Assembly (NCBI GenBank): GCA_002205965.3
Contig: NADL03000512.1
Span: forward strand, 1,240,001 to 1,304,000
Reading direction: 5' to 3'
Length of the DNA: 64,000 nucleotides
Origin: Kappaphycus alvarezii
Lineage: Eukaryota > Rhodophyta > Florideophyceae > Gigartinales > Solieriaceae
Position 1 is the stretch's first letter, and each line of letters begins with the position of its first letter. Of the stretch, positions 23,701 through 33,776 are shown piece by piece. The notes under the pieces were generated by a model. That model was not told the DNA's origin. It was given only the letters and a program-made list of their open reading frames with translations, and did no database searches. Position numbers and translations under genes: made by a program.

Positions 23701-26700
23701 TGATTTCGACTCAAGCTCTTCCGGTCCATCAATCCCGCCGTTTCATCGTCGGAATCAGAAATGAACTGGAAGTTTCTCTCGGATGGAGCGGTGTGATCGT
23801 CAAGCAAGTCTCGAGCAACGTCTGGGTCTTTCTCAACGAGGAGCAACTTTAAGTTGCGGTAAGCCACCTTGTTGATGCTTGCGACGTTACCTGCCTTCAA
23901 CGCCTTTGTAAGCATCGGTAGAAACAACTCAAACTCACTTCCTGTTCTTCTGCCAAGTTCTGTCAGTGCAGAGGCTGCAAGCGCGGACAACCTCTCCTTA
24001 CCGATTATGTCCTGTTTGTGCTCTCCAAGTCTTCCGCCCTGGACATGCTCGCTGTATTCACAAAGGTACCAACCGTGTGCCCCAGAGAGCACAACTAGGA
24101 GAGGATGAAAGACGCTGGAGATAGCCTCTACAGTATCAATATCCTTCAGTAGTATGATGAGGGTGCTTATCGCTTCTCTCCGACAACGTGTAAGCGACTG
24201 CTCGTTATCACTCGTGCCACTTCGATCAAAACTACTTTTTGGTAGTCATATACCAGTGATCCAGACGATTCCAAGGTTCTTAATACCGCTGTGGAAATCA
24301 CACTGTTCACGGGTGAGTCTGTGGCAAGGGCAGACAAGAGTGGCGGTAAAACTGTAGGAATTATCGGTTTGAATTCGCCCCAATGGCTGTCCTCAGTCTA
24401 GAAAGCAAAGTGCAAGAGCTGGTTATCAAGCGAGGGAGTTCTTCGAGGTACTTAGGTAAGTCCACATGAGAAGGACAGTATCAAACGCGTACGGCATATA
24501 GTCATAACCAGCGGTTGCCACTATATCTGCCAGACGTTGCATAATATGTTGCTGGACCTGAGTGAACGTCGAGCCTAATCTCGGATCTCTCGAAGAAGAG
24601 TGGTGAAGAAGCCAAAGGATTCGCGGGACAACGGCATGAAAAAATTAACACATTTGAGCCGACGACTTCAAGATGCTCACAATTGCTTGCCTCTCGATGA
24701 TGTACAGAAGTCGCGGATTCCGATAATTTTGTGCAAAATGTCAAGAGCGGCGGATGGAAAGAAATCAGGACTGGCAGTAAAGGGATGCTCGAGTAGGGCC
24801 ATTAAAGAATTGTTAGGCATTTCGTCTCGGCCCAACAGGGATTGTACCCTACCATCCGTTGGGAGACTCTTGATCCCCAAGAGCAAATTGGGAGAGGGAC
24901 ACATCATACTCTCCTTTCGAAGGCATTGCGTTCCTGACGCGGCGACTTGGTATCGGGCGAATTTCCAGACTTTGGCGATTGGTCTTGATGCGAGGCACCA
25001 CTTATCGTACTTGTCGCGGCTTCTCTAGTTTGTTGCGGCTGCCCGTACTGCAGATTAGGGGGATTTCCGAGTGGAACCTCTGCTGTTGCGGCCGTACTGA
25101 CCGACTGATGCCCCAGGAAGAAAGAACCCGGGACCGTGGACAGCCGAATTTGCCATTTTGAATACAGAGCTGCCTTGACTATCCCCTCCAACTAGTCGAT
25201 CTCCAGCTCTGCTTTGTCTCTTACCAGCGTAATCGATAACAGCTGCGTACTTGTTGTCTGCTGGGTCAAAGGCACCTAATGACCCTAGCAGAATCCCTGC
25301 GGCAATCCGTACGTCAGAATCGCTCTCATTGGTAATTAGTTGGATGAGCTCAGAGAGTAGAGATGAATGGAGCACATAAGGCTTTGTCGCTTGTCCAGTG
25401 TTCTGTACATAGGCCGTGAGTGCCCTGATCGCAGCCTTCTTGTACGTAGGCTCTGCTGAAGGGGCCTCAAGCACAGACACGATGAGAAGCGGGACCAACT
25501 CGGCCTCGTACTTCCCCAGATCTATACGGCTCATTGTCCCTCCCATTTCTGCAAGCGCCTGTAAGACTGGCAATGCAATAGTGGGTTCATTCGAGCGCTG
25601 GGCCTCTTGCAAACGCATCAAAATTGCGTCCATGAGGGAAGAAGTGTACGGCATTATTAGATTCGCCCCATGATGAACAAGAGTGTAAATCAGCTCCGTT
25701 GCCTCACGCCGGTCTCGTTCAAAAAACACACCATCGCATCGGAGTATAGTTAACAAGTGTAGAAGGTAGTCGCGCAGTACCGGTAATATTTCAGCCGGAT
25801 TCTCCTTACTAAGGTCCCCCGCCATTGAGAGCGCCGAGTCCCGCATCATGAGACTCGAGTCATGAAGACACAGGAATAGCTTGCTCAGCATTTCTGGTTG
25901 CAAGAGGTAAGGGCGGAACACTGGCTCGTCCAGAGATCGGATTGCTATAAATCTAACATCAGTAGATGGATCAGCCACCGATCGCAAGTATCTGATCCAG
26001 GATTGCGTGAATTCCCCGTCGCAGTTCATTTGGACGTCGACGACCCCCGTATGGACCCGCCCAAAGCTTAGCGGCCGACGCCATAAGTTTTGCTGACGCT
26101 GCGACAGCCAATGCTCTGACCTTGACGCTATTGTACTCGGCATACCCGATCACAAACTCGGCAGCCAGGGATATGAAATCCTGTACACGCATGTCGGCAA
26201 AGTCAAGGTTGATAATGGCCTTCAAAGCAACGCACGGAGAGTTCTCCTGGTCTCTATCCGTCGACGAGTTTCCTTTCATGTAGTCCAAGGAAGTCCCTAG
26301 ATTGAAGAAGCCATAAGATCCTTCTTGACTAACGAATCTAAGCTCTTAGCACTGGGTTTTGATGAGAGAATGGAGCTGCTGTCAATTCGATGCAAGTCTT
26401 TAGATATCGGTGCTTCCCGGAAGAACTCTCGAGCACTGGGATCGACTCGTTTGCCTGCAAGGCTGCTCAGTTGTCCTTCATGTTCTTCCTGGCAAGAGCT
26501 AGGGCCCATTGGCTGGGATGGGCTCTGTGGAAGACTTAGCACATTGTGTCTGAGGGACAGAAACGATCTCGTCCTACCAACCACGCTGCAGAAATCTCAT
26601 TCTCCATGGACCGCAGACTGCCTTGGACTGAAGAAGTTGGACTGTTACCCACGATGCCATCCTTTCGGCTAGGAAGCCATTTCTTCAAGGTAGCAGCTAT

Positions 26701-27244
26701 CAAATGCACCAACCTCAGGCGAATCAGACCTGCGTATGCGGGCAAATCTCGACTAATCTCAATAGCCGGATCCAGGTCATTCATAAAGTCGGCACTGAAG
26801 CAATTGCCAACATTCCATCCCGCACTGCTCGTCAAAGACAGGGCTTCCCCTAAATGGCTTCGCCAGATGCGAAATAGCCCTGATAACAGCATGTTGCGGA
26901 AGGGTGAGCTTACTCGGCTCACCGAAGGCATCTCTATATACCCCAAGCTAATCAGTCATCGTGGGTGTCCTTGTTTCTTGGCATTTGCTCTGCGATTACA
27001 CTAAAAGAAAGCAGAGACAGACCTCTCTCCTCTGGCGAAAAACTCTCTTCGGGAATCAGAGCAAGTGTGGACTTGTGTACGGAGTCCAAAAATTTGTCTG
27101 CAAAGCGCGCCTAATCCAGCTGAACCAGAAGCGGCAAAATGTCTGCCACAGCCCTCCGTAGTAACTGCTCGGAACACGTCTGATAGGGCAAAACGAGGTC
27201 GCACAATTGTTCGGAAAAAGTGCGCATATGCAACGTAGTTTCAT
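19409..27244 (-). CDS. TOR: Target of rapamycin (TOR) serine/threonine kinase, frame-broken
   Basis: TOR is the PIKK-family kinase of TORC1/TORC2 that couples nutrients to growth. Going from right to left, the minus strand gives the N-terminal HEAT repeats, the FAT domain, the FRB, the kinase and the FATC end. About 7.8 kb, or 2,500-2,600 codons, fits a full TOR. Conserved motifs are exact in places: [27 protein letters not shown] and [14 protein letters not shown] at the C-terminus. The frame changes many times, usually by one base, for example a missing T before [12 protein letters not shown] near 20679. No introns are obvious. The start was not fixed (upstream of about 27200). It could be a pseudogene, but motif preservation suggests a real gene with sequence errors. 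It converges with the phosphoesterase gene (547 bp apart). Confidence 0.92.
20721..21240 (-). other. TOR: TOR FRB (FKBP12-rapamycin binding) region
   Basis: LWVREWVK, then HEEASNRY in the next frame, [18 protein letters not shown], and [19 protein letters not shown] followed by [10 protein letters not shown]. The Ser of EEAS, the Trp of SDAWQVY and the Phe of SAFKKI match the human rapamycin-contact positions Ser2035, Trp2101 and Phe2108. The aromatic after RY (human Phe2039) is Leu here. Positions come from family knowledge. Confidence 0.8.
21241..24400 (-). other. TOR: TOR FAT domain
   Basis: Helical repeat stretches in three minus frames, with family-like blocks. [20 protein letters not shown] is the tail of FAT repeats. 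[20 protein letters not shown] (about 21790) matches the FAT 'Y.KAWHxWA..N' block. [20 protein letters not shown] (about 22300) matches 'W..FA.LCRKS.RL.LA'. [15 protein letters not shown] and [23 protein letters not shown] lie further upstream. Frame shifts occur every few hundred bases. Confidence 0.8.
24500..27244 (-). other. TOR: TOR N-terminal HEAT repeats
   Basis: The longest unbroken piece (25055-26143, 362 aa) has the classic TOR HEAT blocks. These are [60 protein letters not shown] and [20 protein letters not shown]. Further pieces upstream (26536-26946 and 27001-27244) continue the helical repeats in other frames. Confidence 0.85.
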
Positions 27245-27357
27245 CAGTTGTTAGCAGAGATAGGAGCATGGATAAAGAACCGTGAACCACCGAGACTCCT
27301 AAGACATCTGACGGACGACAAGAGGCAAAGTTTGGGGTTAACTAAGGTGCAAGGCAA

Positions 27358-27908
27358 CGGCGAATGGTGGACATAACATCACGCATTGCTTTCTCGACAT
27401 CGTCCTTCTTCGCTTGCAAGCTATTCTTTCCGCCTTGGTCAACCGGTTGCGACGAATTCTCGAAGTGAGCAATCTTGAATAACACCAACAGAACAGCAAC
27501 AGCTAGGACTCCTCGCTTGCTGTGACAAAGTCAGCACTGATGGAGTGCGGCAGGGTACGCTAAGCATTGCTGAGCCTGATGAGGAGGGCGACCTTCCTTA
27601 CACGCCTTTCCCAGATCCCAACGTGCAGCGGGGGCGAAGGATTGCAATCTTTCCAGAGCGGCAAAAACCAAAATCGACACCACGAGGGCTCCGAAGCGAG
27701 GACGGGCGATCCCTAAGACCCGCTTGAGCTTAGTGCCCAAGCTCAAGTGCCTCGGCGCCCGAGCGCAATATGGCGCCAGGCGCCGAGCGAAGTGGAACAA
27801 ATATTGAAAGAGACCAGTCGTAGAGGTTGAAAGAGTAAAGAAGTTGGTTAAGATAGGTGTATTGCAAAGGGATTCACTAGTGTCTATTTTACTGAAAATT
27901 TCCGTCAA
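27358..27908 (-). other. Unrecognised minus-strand coding-like stretch with two hairpins
   Basis: Minus frames at 27531-27908 (125 aa) and at 27358-27524 look coding-like. The second reads LAVAVLLVLFKIAHFE, then KAMRDVMSTIRRCLAP and stop. Each contains one hydrophobic segment. They are joined by a frame break. They could be an extra 5' part of TOR or a separate small membrane protein. No family was recognised. Perfect hairpins lie at 27723-27747 and 27751-27787. Confidence 0.3.
27723..27787. repeat. Two adjacent perfect hairpins
   Basis: CTTGAGCTT/AAGCTCAAG (27723-27731 with 27739-27747) and CTCGGCGCC/GGCGCCGAG (27751-27759 with 27779-27787). Each has a 9-bp perfect stem. They lie about 0.5 kb upstream of the TOR coding region. 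Confidence 0.75.
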
Positions 27909-28200
27909 TTGGCGGAACTACCCAATACCTCCCAGGGATTATTTTAAAATATAATTATGAAACAGTTTGAGGCTCAACAGTCAAGAGCACAAATCAGATG
28001 CACTTCATCTTTACTCATTGAGCCGGCTCTGTAAGCAAGGTCATTTACTGTAGTGTTACCCATCAGCGAGAACTTATCCCGCAAACGTATTAGCCTCGTG
28101 GATATAACCGACCACATCTTTCGTGCATTAAAATAACCCAAAATTCCCCCTCTTTACTCATTGGGAAGTTTTGGTACCTCATAAAGCGAGGAGGTGTTCC
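27909..28200. other. Non-coding, holds a copy of the dispersed motif
   Basis: No gene. CATTAAAATAACCCAAAATTCCCCC lies at 28126-28150. Confidence 0.5.
28126..28150 (+). repeat. Dispersed CATTAAAA/CCCC motif, copy 2
   Basis: Closely matches the copy at 61471. It lies just left of the piggyBac remnant. Confidence 0.55.
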
Positions 28201-29340
28201 TACAAGTCATGGAAGCCCTTTAAATGTATCGCAAAGAAATTCCGCCCAGAAGATGTATGGCAGACCAAGTAATGGCCTTCATTTCTGTCCATGCATGTCG
28301 AACAAACATGTACTCCCTTTCTTACAGACTTTGCAGTTGCTCTGGAGACTATAGTTTGTCTGAGAACCATACTTTCTTCTGCGCTTCTTCTTCGTGGGCC
28401 TCAGATGCGGATCTACGCCGGAGGGCATATAAGGAGAGACCATATCTGGCTCATAAGAATCGATGGATCTATATCTCAACCCTGTACAGCCATAAGTATT
28501 GCCAATTAATTGGCAGGCCAACGTCTCGTAGAACTTTCTTTGCGTCATTTTTTCGGCTTCCTCTTTCTCACTAGAGTACAAAAGCCAAGCGTCAGCAATA
28601 ATTACACCAAGGATTGAACAATTAACACGTAAAGACCAATCATGAGTGTCGAGTTTTCGTTCTAACATCAGATCGTCCGGGCTGCACCGATTGTGTTGAT
28701 CAATTTTGTCCCAGGCAGAATAATAACTTTCAGAAACCTTAGACTGGTTAATAGAAAGCTCCACTCTTTGCGCCAGACAGAAGACCTGTCTCCACCTAAT
28801 TCTTTTGTATGGATGGCCTTCTAAACAATTAGATACATCAGATGTTAAGTAATTTCCTCACGATCTACCCAAACTAATGCCATCATTGAAACAGTGCTGT
28901 CGCTGTCTTCTCGCTCCGTTGACTTCCACATTCCTCCTCTTTGGTCAATCTTCAGCTGCGAAAGAGAATCCATTGAGAACCGCCTTGTCGCAATTTTAAA
29001 AGTCCTATAAGCCTCAATTCCATGGATTTCATTGCCCCCTCAGCTTCTACGCTAGCAAAGAATGAATCGAAGCAAACAATTAGTCCACTTCCAGCCCATG
29101 CAGAAACAATTCTACGAAGTACAGCACTGCCATATAGTCCATCCCCTTCATACTGTCGACGAGACTCCTCCTCGGCTGTGGACACAAGTTCCATATGTAG
29201 CATGATGTCACTTCGGCCGCAAGTGGCATTTTGTATCTCACAGCCGTTCTCGGGTTTGCGATCAATTGCAACATGCATTGGTAGGCCCTTATCTATCCAA
29301 TGTCCCTCCATTCCATACTGTAGTTCAATTGGCACTCACA
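28200..29340 (-). mobile_element. piggyBac-family transposase remnant
   Basis: Two minus frames hold the C-terminal half of a DDE_Tnp_1_7 (PGBD) transposase. The first (29335-28952) has AWAGSGLIVCFDSFFAS, the 'G..v..DsyFaS' catalytic Asp block. The second (28764-28279) has YYSAWDKIDQHNR, SPDDLMLERKLDTHDW and LRVNCSILGVIIADAW, the 'iDrHNr.rqd.l.LEr...T..W..Rv' block. A Cys-rich tail has CKVCKKGSTC and, after a frame change, EGHYLVCHTSSG. The N-terminus and first Asp are missing, and about 190 bp between the frames are degraded. No TTAA-flanked inverted repeats were found. Confidence 0.75.
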
Positions 29341-29409
29341 CTGTACTGTCATCGGCAGAGCTGATTTTGGTGATCTTTTTTGATCTAATTCACTGCTAAC
29401 CAGCAGGCA

Positions 29410-29430
29410 CTGTACTGTACTGTACTGTAC
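29410..29430. repeat. (TGTAC)n palindromic microsatellite
   Basis: CTGTACTGTACTGTACTGTAC. Similar short runs occur near 2830, 19031, 19160, 41772, 43560 and 43660. Confidence 0.85.
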
Positions 29431-29950
29431 GGGCAATTTTCCCTTGTCGCCCGCTATTATTCCTGGTATTGTATACTCACCCGATGGGGCTTGATCACCC
29501 GATGGGGCTTGATGGCTTACAATCTGGACCGCTCGGGCCCCAAATTGGACCTGATATTTTCGCAGGTGAAAGGCACCTATTACGCCAAGTGTCGAATTTA
29601 CTTATCTCTTACTTGGATTTCCCTAACTTGGCGTGCCCCAACTTCCCTCACCCCGCCGTCGTAGATAACCCTAACCTAGCTAACTAGTATTTATACCTAC
29701 CTGGTCACTAGGGCCCCAGAGTAAACAGACCCCCCGTTGTTGGCTCTGAACATGACTCTCAACTTCCGCCATTGCAGAAACCTTGCCAATGACAACTTTG
29801 GCTATAGTCACGGGTATCTGCCAGGGTCCCCTTTCTATTTTACCCCTCTTTATCCAATATTATAATACCCCTTTTGTTGTTTGTTTGTGATATCTAGTCA
29901 CACTTGGCGCCCCGGACTCCGGAGTCTATGTACAAATAGGAACTTCAAGG
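29431..29950. other. Intergenic stretch with an 18-bp tandem duplication
   Basis: CACCCGATGGGGCTTGAT is repeated twice at 29478-29513. The rest is non-coding as far as can be seen and may hold the promoter of the candidate gene at 29957. Confidence 0.5.
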
Positions 29951-29956
29951 TTTTCG

Positions 29957-30471
29957 TTGGTGACCACATACTTATCTCCAGAGGAGATATTCAGCACTGC
30001 TGACCCACAACTACCTCTTCTTTCTCTCGTGTTACACTCCTGGTGTTCACGGTCCTTTGGAATCGATCCATACCAAGTTTCAAGCATTCCGCGGACCACG
30101 GTCCGGCCTTACAACCCGGAGGACACGTATACCGTCCAACCGTCCAAGGAATTACCCCGCTCTTCCAAATTCTTTTTTCCTCGCCGTTGGCGAGCTGCGC
30201 CACTACATCGCAGGGTGCTTAAAGAGAAAGAGGGACAGCGAACACCCTGTGAGTCCTGGTGTGTGTGTTGAGTTTCTCATTGTCTGACGGTGTTCCGTTC
30301 CTAGACGAGAAGAACTGCGCACCGCGCATTGCACTAAACATACCACCTGGATATAGACTAGTCCACACAAATGAGGTCAGGAGTAGTGACATATTGGGAA
30401 CGGTGACAGTTGAAGGCGTCAATAAACCATTAATGAAGGCATATCTAAACTGTACTGAATCCATGTCATAA
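29957..30471 (+). CDS. Candidate two-exon small gene of unknown function
   Basis: An ORF from ATG 29957 reaches ...KEKEGQRTP and a GTGAGT donor at 30249. A 56-nt intron ends CCGTTCCTAG at 30304, with CTGAC about 20 nt before it as a possible branch point. Joining keeps the frame through EKNCAPRIALNIPPGYRLVH, TNEVRSSDILGTVTVEG and NKPLMKAYLNCTESMS to a stop. The product would be about 153 aa. The second exon has normal composition for a globular protein. I know no family for it. The intron is short, so the model is tentative; it could be the tail of a transposon gene. Confidence 0.35.
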
Positions 30472-30572
30472 TTGGAATCAGGTTAATAACTGAACCTCAC
30501 CATGCGTAGCAATGTGTTGACCTTTTCTCTGCTCATTCCCGTCTAACCAAGTTCGGCTGCTGGAATATATTT

Positions 30573-31121
30573 TTATGGTCTAGTGGGTGACCATAATTGG
30601 CTCTTCGAACCAAAATTTGAACCTTTTATTAGAATCATTACTCCGGAGAACGATAAAACCTCCCCAGCAATAGTTTGTTGAAAAACATTTCCCAATATTT
30701 TGATTTCCCGGTTCGTACAACGCACGATGTGATTAAAACGCTGTGTAGGGAACAAATTCATGAATTAATCATATGGTCTGCGCTTGTAAAGCCTACTATT
30801 TTCAAGAATTTGTCCGCCAGATTGTGTTGTGACAGACTGCGGCCTTTTTGCCACAATAACCCCGATGGGTTTGTAGGCGTCCTCAAAATACCACTGCACA
30901 CCGCTGCATACTATAACAGCCGGGCTTTGCTGTCTTGGTGTATCCTGTTGCGCACTTTCATCAAAGGCGTGCTGGGGGGTACCGCCAGTATAGAAATATT
31001 TTTCATTTCCATCGTCGCTTTCCTGATTCCAAGACTCTTTGGTCCACCAATTTCTGGCGGGAGAATTTCCCGCCAAACTTCCCGTTCCTGTTTCGACTAA
31101 AGTTTGAGTCGCTTTCTGCAC
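30573..31121 (-). other. Unrecognised minus-strand coding-like stretch
   Basis: A minus frame of 118 aa (31121-30765; with TPRQQSPAVIVCSGVQWYFE and DAYKPIGVIVAKRPQSV) ends in a stop. It is followed in the same direction by 62 aa (30761-30573; with NREIKILGNVFQQTIAGEV). Together they may be one gene broken by a stop, or a transposon remnant. No motif was recognised. Confidence 0.25.
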
Positions 31122-31245
31122 TTCCGTGTCTACGGTAGTGGACTCAGCTGTTTTTGTTGGAGACTGGGAGAGATCAGCTAGAATGTACTAGTTTGAGGGT
31201 GTTCCGCTTTGTTCCTGCCGCTAGTTTCCAGTACAGCGCAAAGCG

Positions 31246-31479
31246 ATGTCCGATTCCTCCCCGTTGTTCTCGTTTATTACTTTACGAACCGTCCCTTGGA
31301 CGTATTTTGATTTTCCAGTGATCTGTAGAGTCTATCACACTCAGCAAGGCTTGAGATTCGTATCTTTGGCGAAAAAGATTGATTCATTCGCTCGACGAGG
31401 ATCTGCTTTTTTGATTGACCATATCCCAGTGGTCAATGGAGGCTCCAAGAGCCTCGTGATCTCATTTCAGTTTGTTTGA
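31246..31479 (+). other. Short unrecognised ORF
   Basis: 77 aa, with FPVICRVYHTQQGLRFVSLA and LIDHIPVVNGG. Not recognised. It lies in AT-moderate spacer and may be chance. Confidence 0.2.
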
Positions 31480-31583
31480 CTATGTTATATCACTCCTATG
31501 AATGTGCTCCGCTGTAAGCACTATTGGGCGAGGTATCAGGAGGATCGGAAATGTTCTTCTTTATTTTTATGAAGCCTCAAAAC

Positions 31584-31620
31584 CCCCCTCAATTGAAGGA
31601 AAATCCTTCAATTGAGGGGG
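31584..31620. repeat. Perfect 17-bp inverted repeat
   Basis: CCCCCTCAATTGAAGGA, loop AAA, TCCTTCAATTGAGGGGG. All 17 pairs match. As RNA it would be a very stable hairpin. It could be a transcription-end structure or a collapsed small inverted-repeat transposon. Confidence 0.9.
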
Positions 31621-31921
31621 TCAGTAAAATAGACTCCGGAGTACTGTTCCTCCCTCTTTTTTTAGATAGTCGCCCCTCGTAGATAAAATTTTTTATATTT
31701 TCAAATATCCTACAGTACAGTGCATCACTTCTGGTCCTGGGAAACTTCTAGAACCCACGTGTACTGCTGGAGGCGGCAGTACACTACGAGGTGCGTCCAA
31801 GCACCGTATTTGTACATTGCTTCTCCCCCCCTTACCCTTGCCACCCCGCCTGCCCCAACGAGCCTCACGACTCGCGCACCATTCACCCACAACCAGCCAC
31901 CATTTGGTAATGTGCCGCTAA

Positions 31922-31959
31922 TACAGCACCACCCTCTCCGCTACAGCACCACCCTCTCC
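31922..31959 (+). repeat. Tandem duplication upstream of the H3-mimic ORF
   Basis: TACAGCACCACCCTCTCC occurs twice with a period of 20 bp, about 170 bp before the ATG at 32131. A promoter role is possible but unproven. Confidence 0.75.
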
Positions 31960-32130
31960 CTACGAAGAACCTCAGGCGCGTCCATGTCCGCCAATTCGGT
32001 TGTAATCCATCTTGAACCCTCCTTCCCTCGAGTGCCTTACCCCCTTCGGGCTCTCCTGTCTGCTTTGCTCTGGTTTCATCAGTGGCGGATCCCCCGTGCC
32101 GGTTCGGTCTCGGCTGGTTGATGACCTTAG

Positions 32131-32847
32131 ATGGCTAGGACAAAGCAGACCGCGAATAAATCGACTGGGGGTGAGGCATCGCGGGACCAATGGACGAGGA
32201 TTGCAGCGCGGAGGGCAGCTGGTAGCTCGCGCATCTTCCGCTGCCACGAAGGTGTATTGACGTCTCATGATTACTCGGACAAGACTCCTTTTGCTGAATG
32301 CGAAATCGATTTTCGCGCACCGCAGGATCGACACTTGACGTTGAGGCTGTGGGACATCTGCGTCCCACCAATGTGGACATTTGGTGCGTTCAGGAGACGG
32401 GGACATAAGAGTCAGCTTCTCGGAGGAAACTGTGGTGGAAACGTCGAGTGGAGAGTAATAAAGGGGGTAATTAGAGACCGCCCGCACCCGAAGTATAATT
32501 ATACGATTTTTGTAGATGCTTGGGGCGCAAGTAGTATTTGCGGAGCCGACGAGAGTGAATGGCCCGTCGTGAGAATCTCCCGTGTGGCGAACGGGGTACA
32601 TAGCGTGGGTGCGCTGACCTTACGATTTAACAGGGACCGAAGTAACGTGATTGAAGCGACGGCCATATTGGGCCTTGAACGACCTTGCCGTACGCAACCA
32701 AAACCAGATCCCAATCCGCGTAGTGGACGACTTCCGGCGCAATTTCTGAGGCCATTTCTGCACCCAGCGTCCTCTTCGCATGGAGACGGGCTACAGTCAG
32801 GGTCTCTATCGGACGATCTCCGGACTCCTGGGCTTGCGGCGGATTAG
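32131..32847 (+). CDS. Histone H3 tail-mimic protein, 3' part replaced by gypsy antisense
   Basis: The ORF opens MARTKQTANKSTGGEASRDQ and continues WTRIAARRAAGSS. Against canonical H3 (established sequence) about 20 of the first 30 residues are identical without gaps. Lys4, Lys9, Ser10, Arg17 and Arg26 are kept. Arg8, Lys14, Lys18, Lys23 and Lys27 become N, E, D, I and R. There is no histone fold after this. Residues 33-166 are unrelated, with HEGVLTSHDYSDKTPFAECE, RLWDICVPPMWTFGAFRRRG and NYTIFVDAWGASSICG, and look like a compact mixed strand-rich domain. From about residue 167 (base 32628) the frame is only the antisense of a gypsy integrase, so the true 3' end is lost. I do not recognise the second domain. 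Reader and writer proteins of H3 tails are possible partners (inference). Confidence 0.6.
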   Translation: MARTKQTANKSTGGEASRDQWTRIAARRAAGSSRIFRCHEGVLTSHDYSDKTPFAECEIDFRAPQDRHLTLRLWDICVPPMWTFGAFRRRGHKSQLLGGNCGGNVEWRVIKGVIRDRPHPKYNYTIFVDAWGASSICGADESEWPVVRISRVANGVHSVGALTLRFNRDRSNVIEATAILGLERPCRTQPKPDPNPRSGRLPAQFLRPFLHPASSSHGDGLQSGSLSDDLRTPGLAAD

Positions 32848-33770
32848 TACGGTCAGTACCCATCACGCGGGGTTTGAAGCCGTACAGCAGCTCAAAGGGG
32901 CTTCTCCGCTGTCCCAGGCCAGCAGCGATATCTGAACACACACTTATGAGGGCTTCAACCCAATCTTCTCCATCATTAACGATCTTTCTAATTCAATCTC
33001 AAGGTGCGAACCATCCTTTCCTCTCTTCTGTTGGACATGGGGGCGTACCCCATGATTGTGCACCACTTGATCCATGATTCTGCATGAAAATTACGAGGGA
33101 AGCAGGGTGAAAACATGTTCAATTATCGCTCAAAAACTCCCTAGGAGGGACAAATGGCCTTATTATCTCTTCTTCCACAAACCACATAACTATAGACGCC
33201 GTCGCATTGTGTATAGACATAGAGATTGGATATCCGGTTAGATGTTCGACACAGACCAATATGTCACGGAAGCCTTTCATAGATCGCTAAAATGGGCCTG
33301 CAAAATCAATTGAGAAGGTTGAGGACATTCCTCCCATCGGCACACCGAAAATCGGCACGTACTGCAGTAGCTTTGCATTCGTTGAAACGTGTCGAAGGAA
33401 CGCACGTATTCGTAGATAGCTCCGACCTCCCTCGGCCACCAAAATCGATCCTACGTAAACTTAAAAGTGGTAACGCGCATCCCAATGGTCCACACTGTCA
33501 TGGAGAAAGCGCATTATTTTTGGCACGCACTGCCATTCCCGGAATGATCCCTGGGCCACCTTTCGTGCGGCAGAACAAATTGCCGTTCCAACCATAAATT
33601 TTCGGCTGCACGCCTTGCTTTCAATCTCTCTTTTTGGTGGATCATAGAATATCTTCCATGGAAAAAGTATTGGCTGACCAAAGTGAGATATGGCTCAGAC
33701 CAGCGTCGTCCACAACCTCCGGGACCTACTGAGAGGAAGAGATCCCCTTCATCCTGGCCAGACCGGACCT
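32627..33770 (-). pseudogene. Gypsy-1 integrase
   Basis: The C-terminal part (32941-32627) reads RRSPFELLYGFKPRVMGTD, then LHAKRTLGAEMASE, YADWDLVLVAYGKVV and LQSRYFGPC. These match the gypsy integrase blocks 'SPFelLYG..PR' and 'D.VLv......KL..RyiGPF'. The core between 32941 and 33770 is broken; the DDE residues could not all be placed. Confidence 0.75.
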
Positions 33771-33776
33771 CTGTTT

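Noticed and set aside
19283..27204. Reading TOR as several separate small genes on both strands
   Set aside because: Motif order on the minus strand matches one TOR protein from HEAT to FATC; the + ORFs are shadows.
31972..32601. 209-aa minus-strand ORF opposite the H3-mimic gene
   Set aside because: It is antisense to a frame with a clear H3-tail signature and has no recognisable motif, so it is treated as a shadow.
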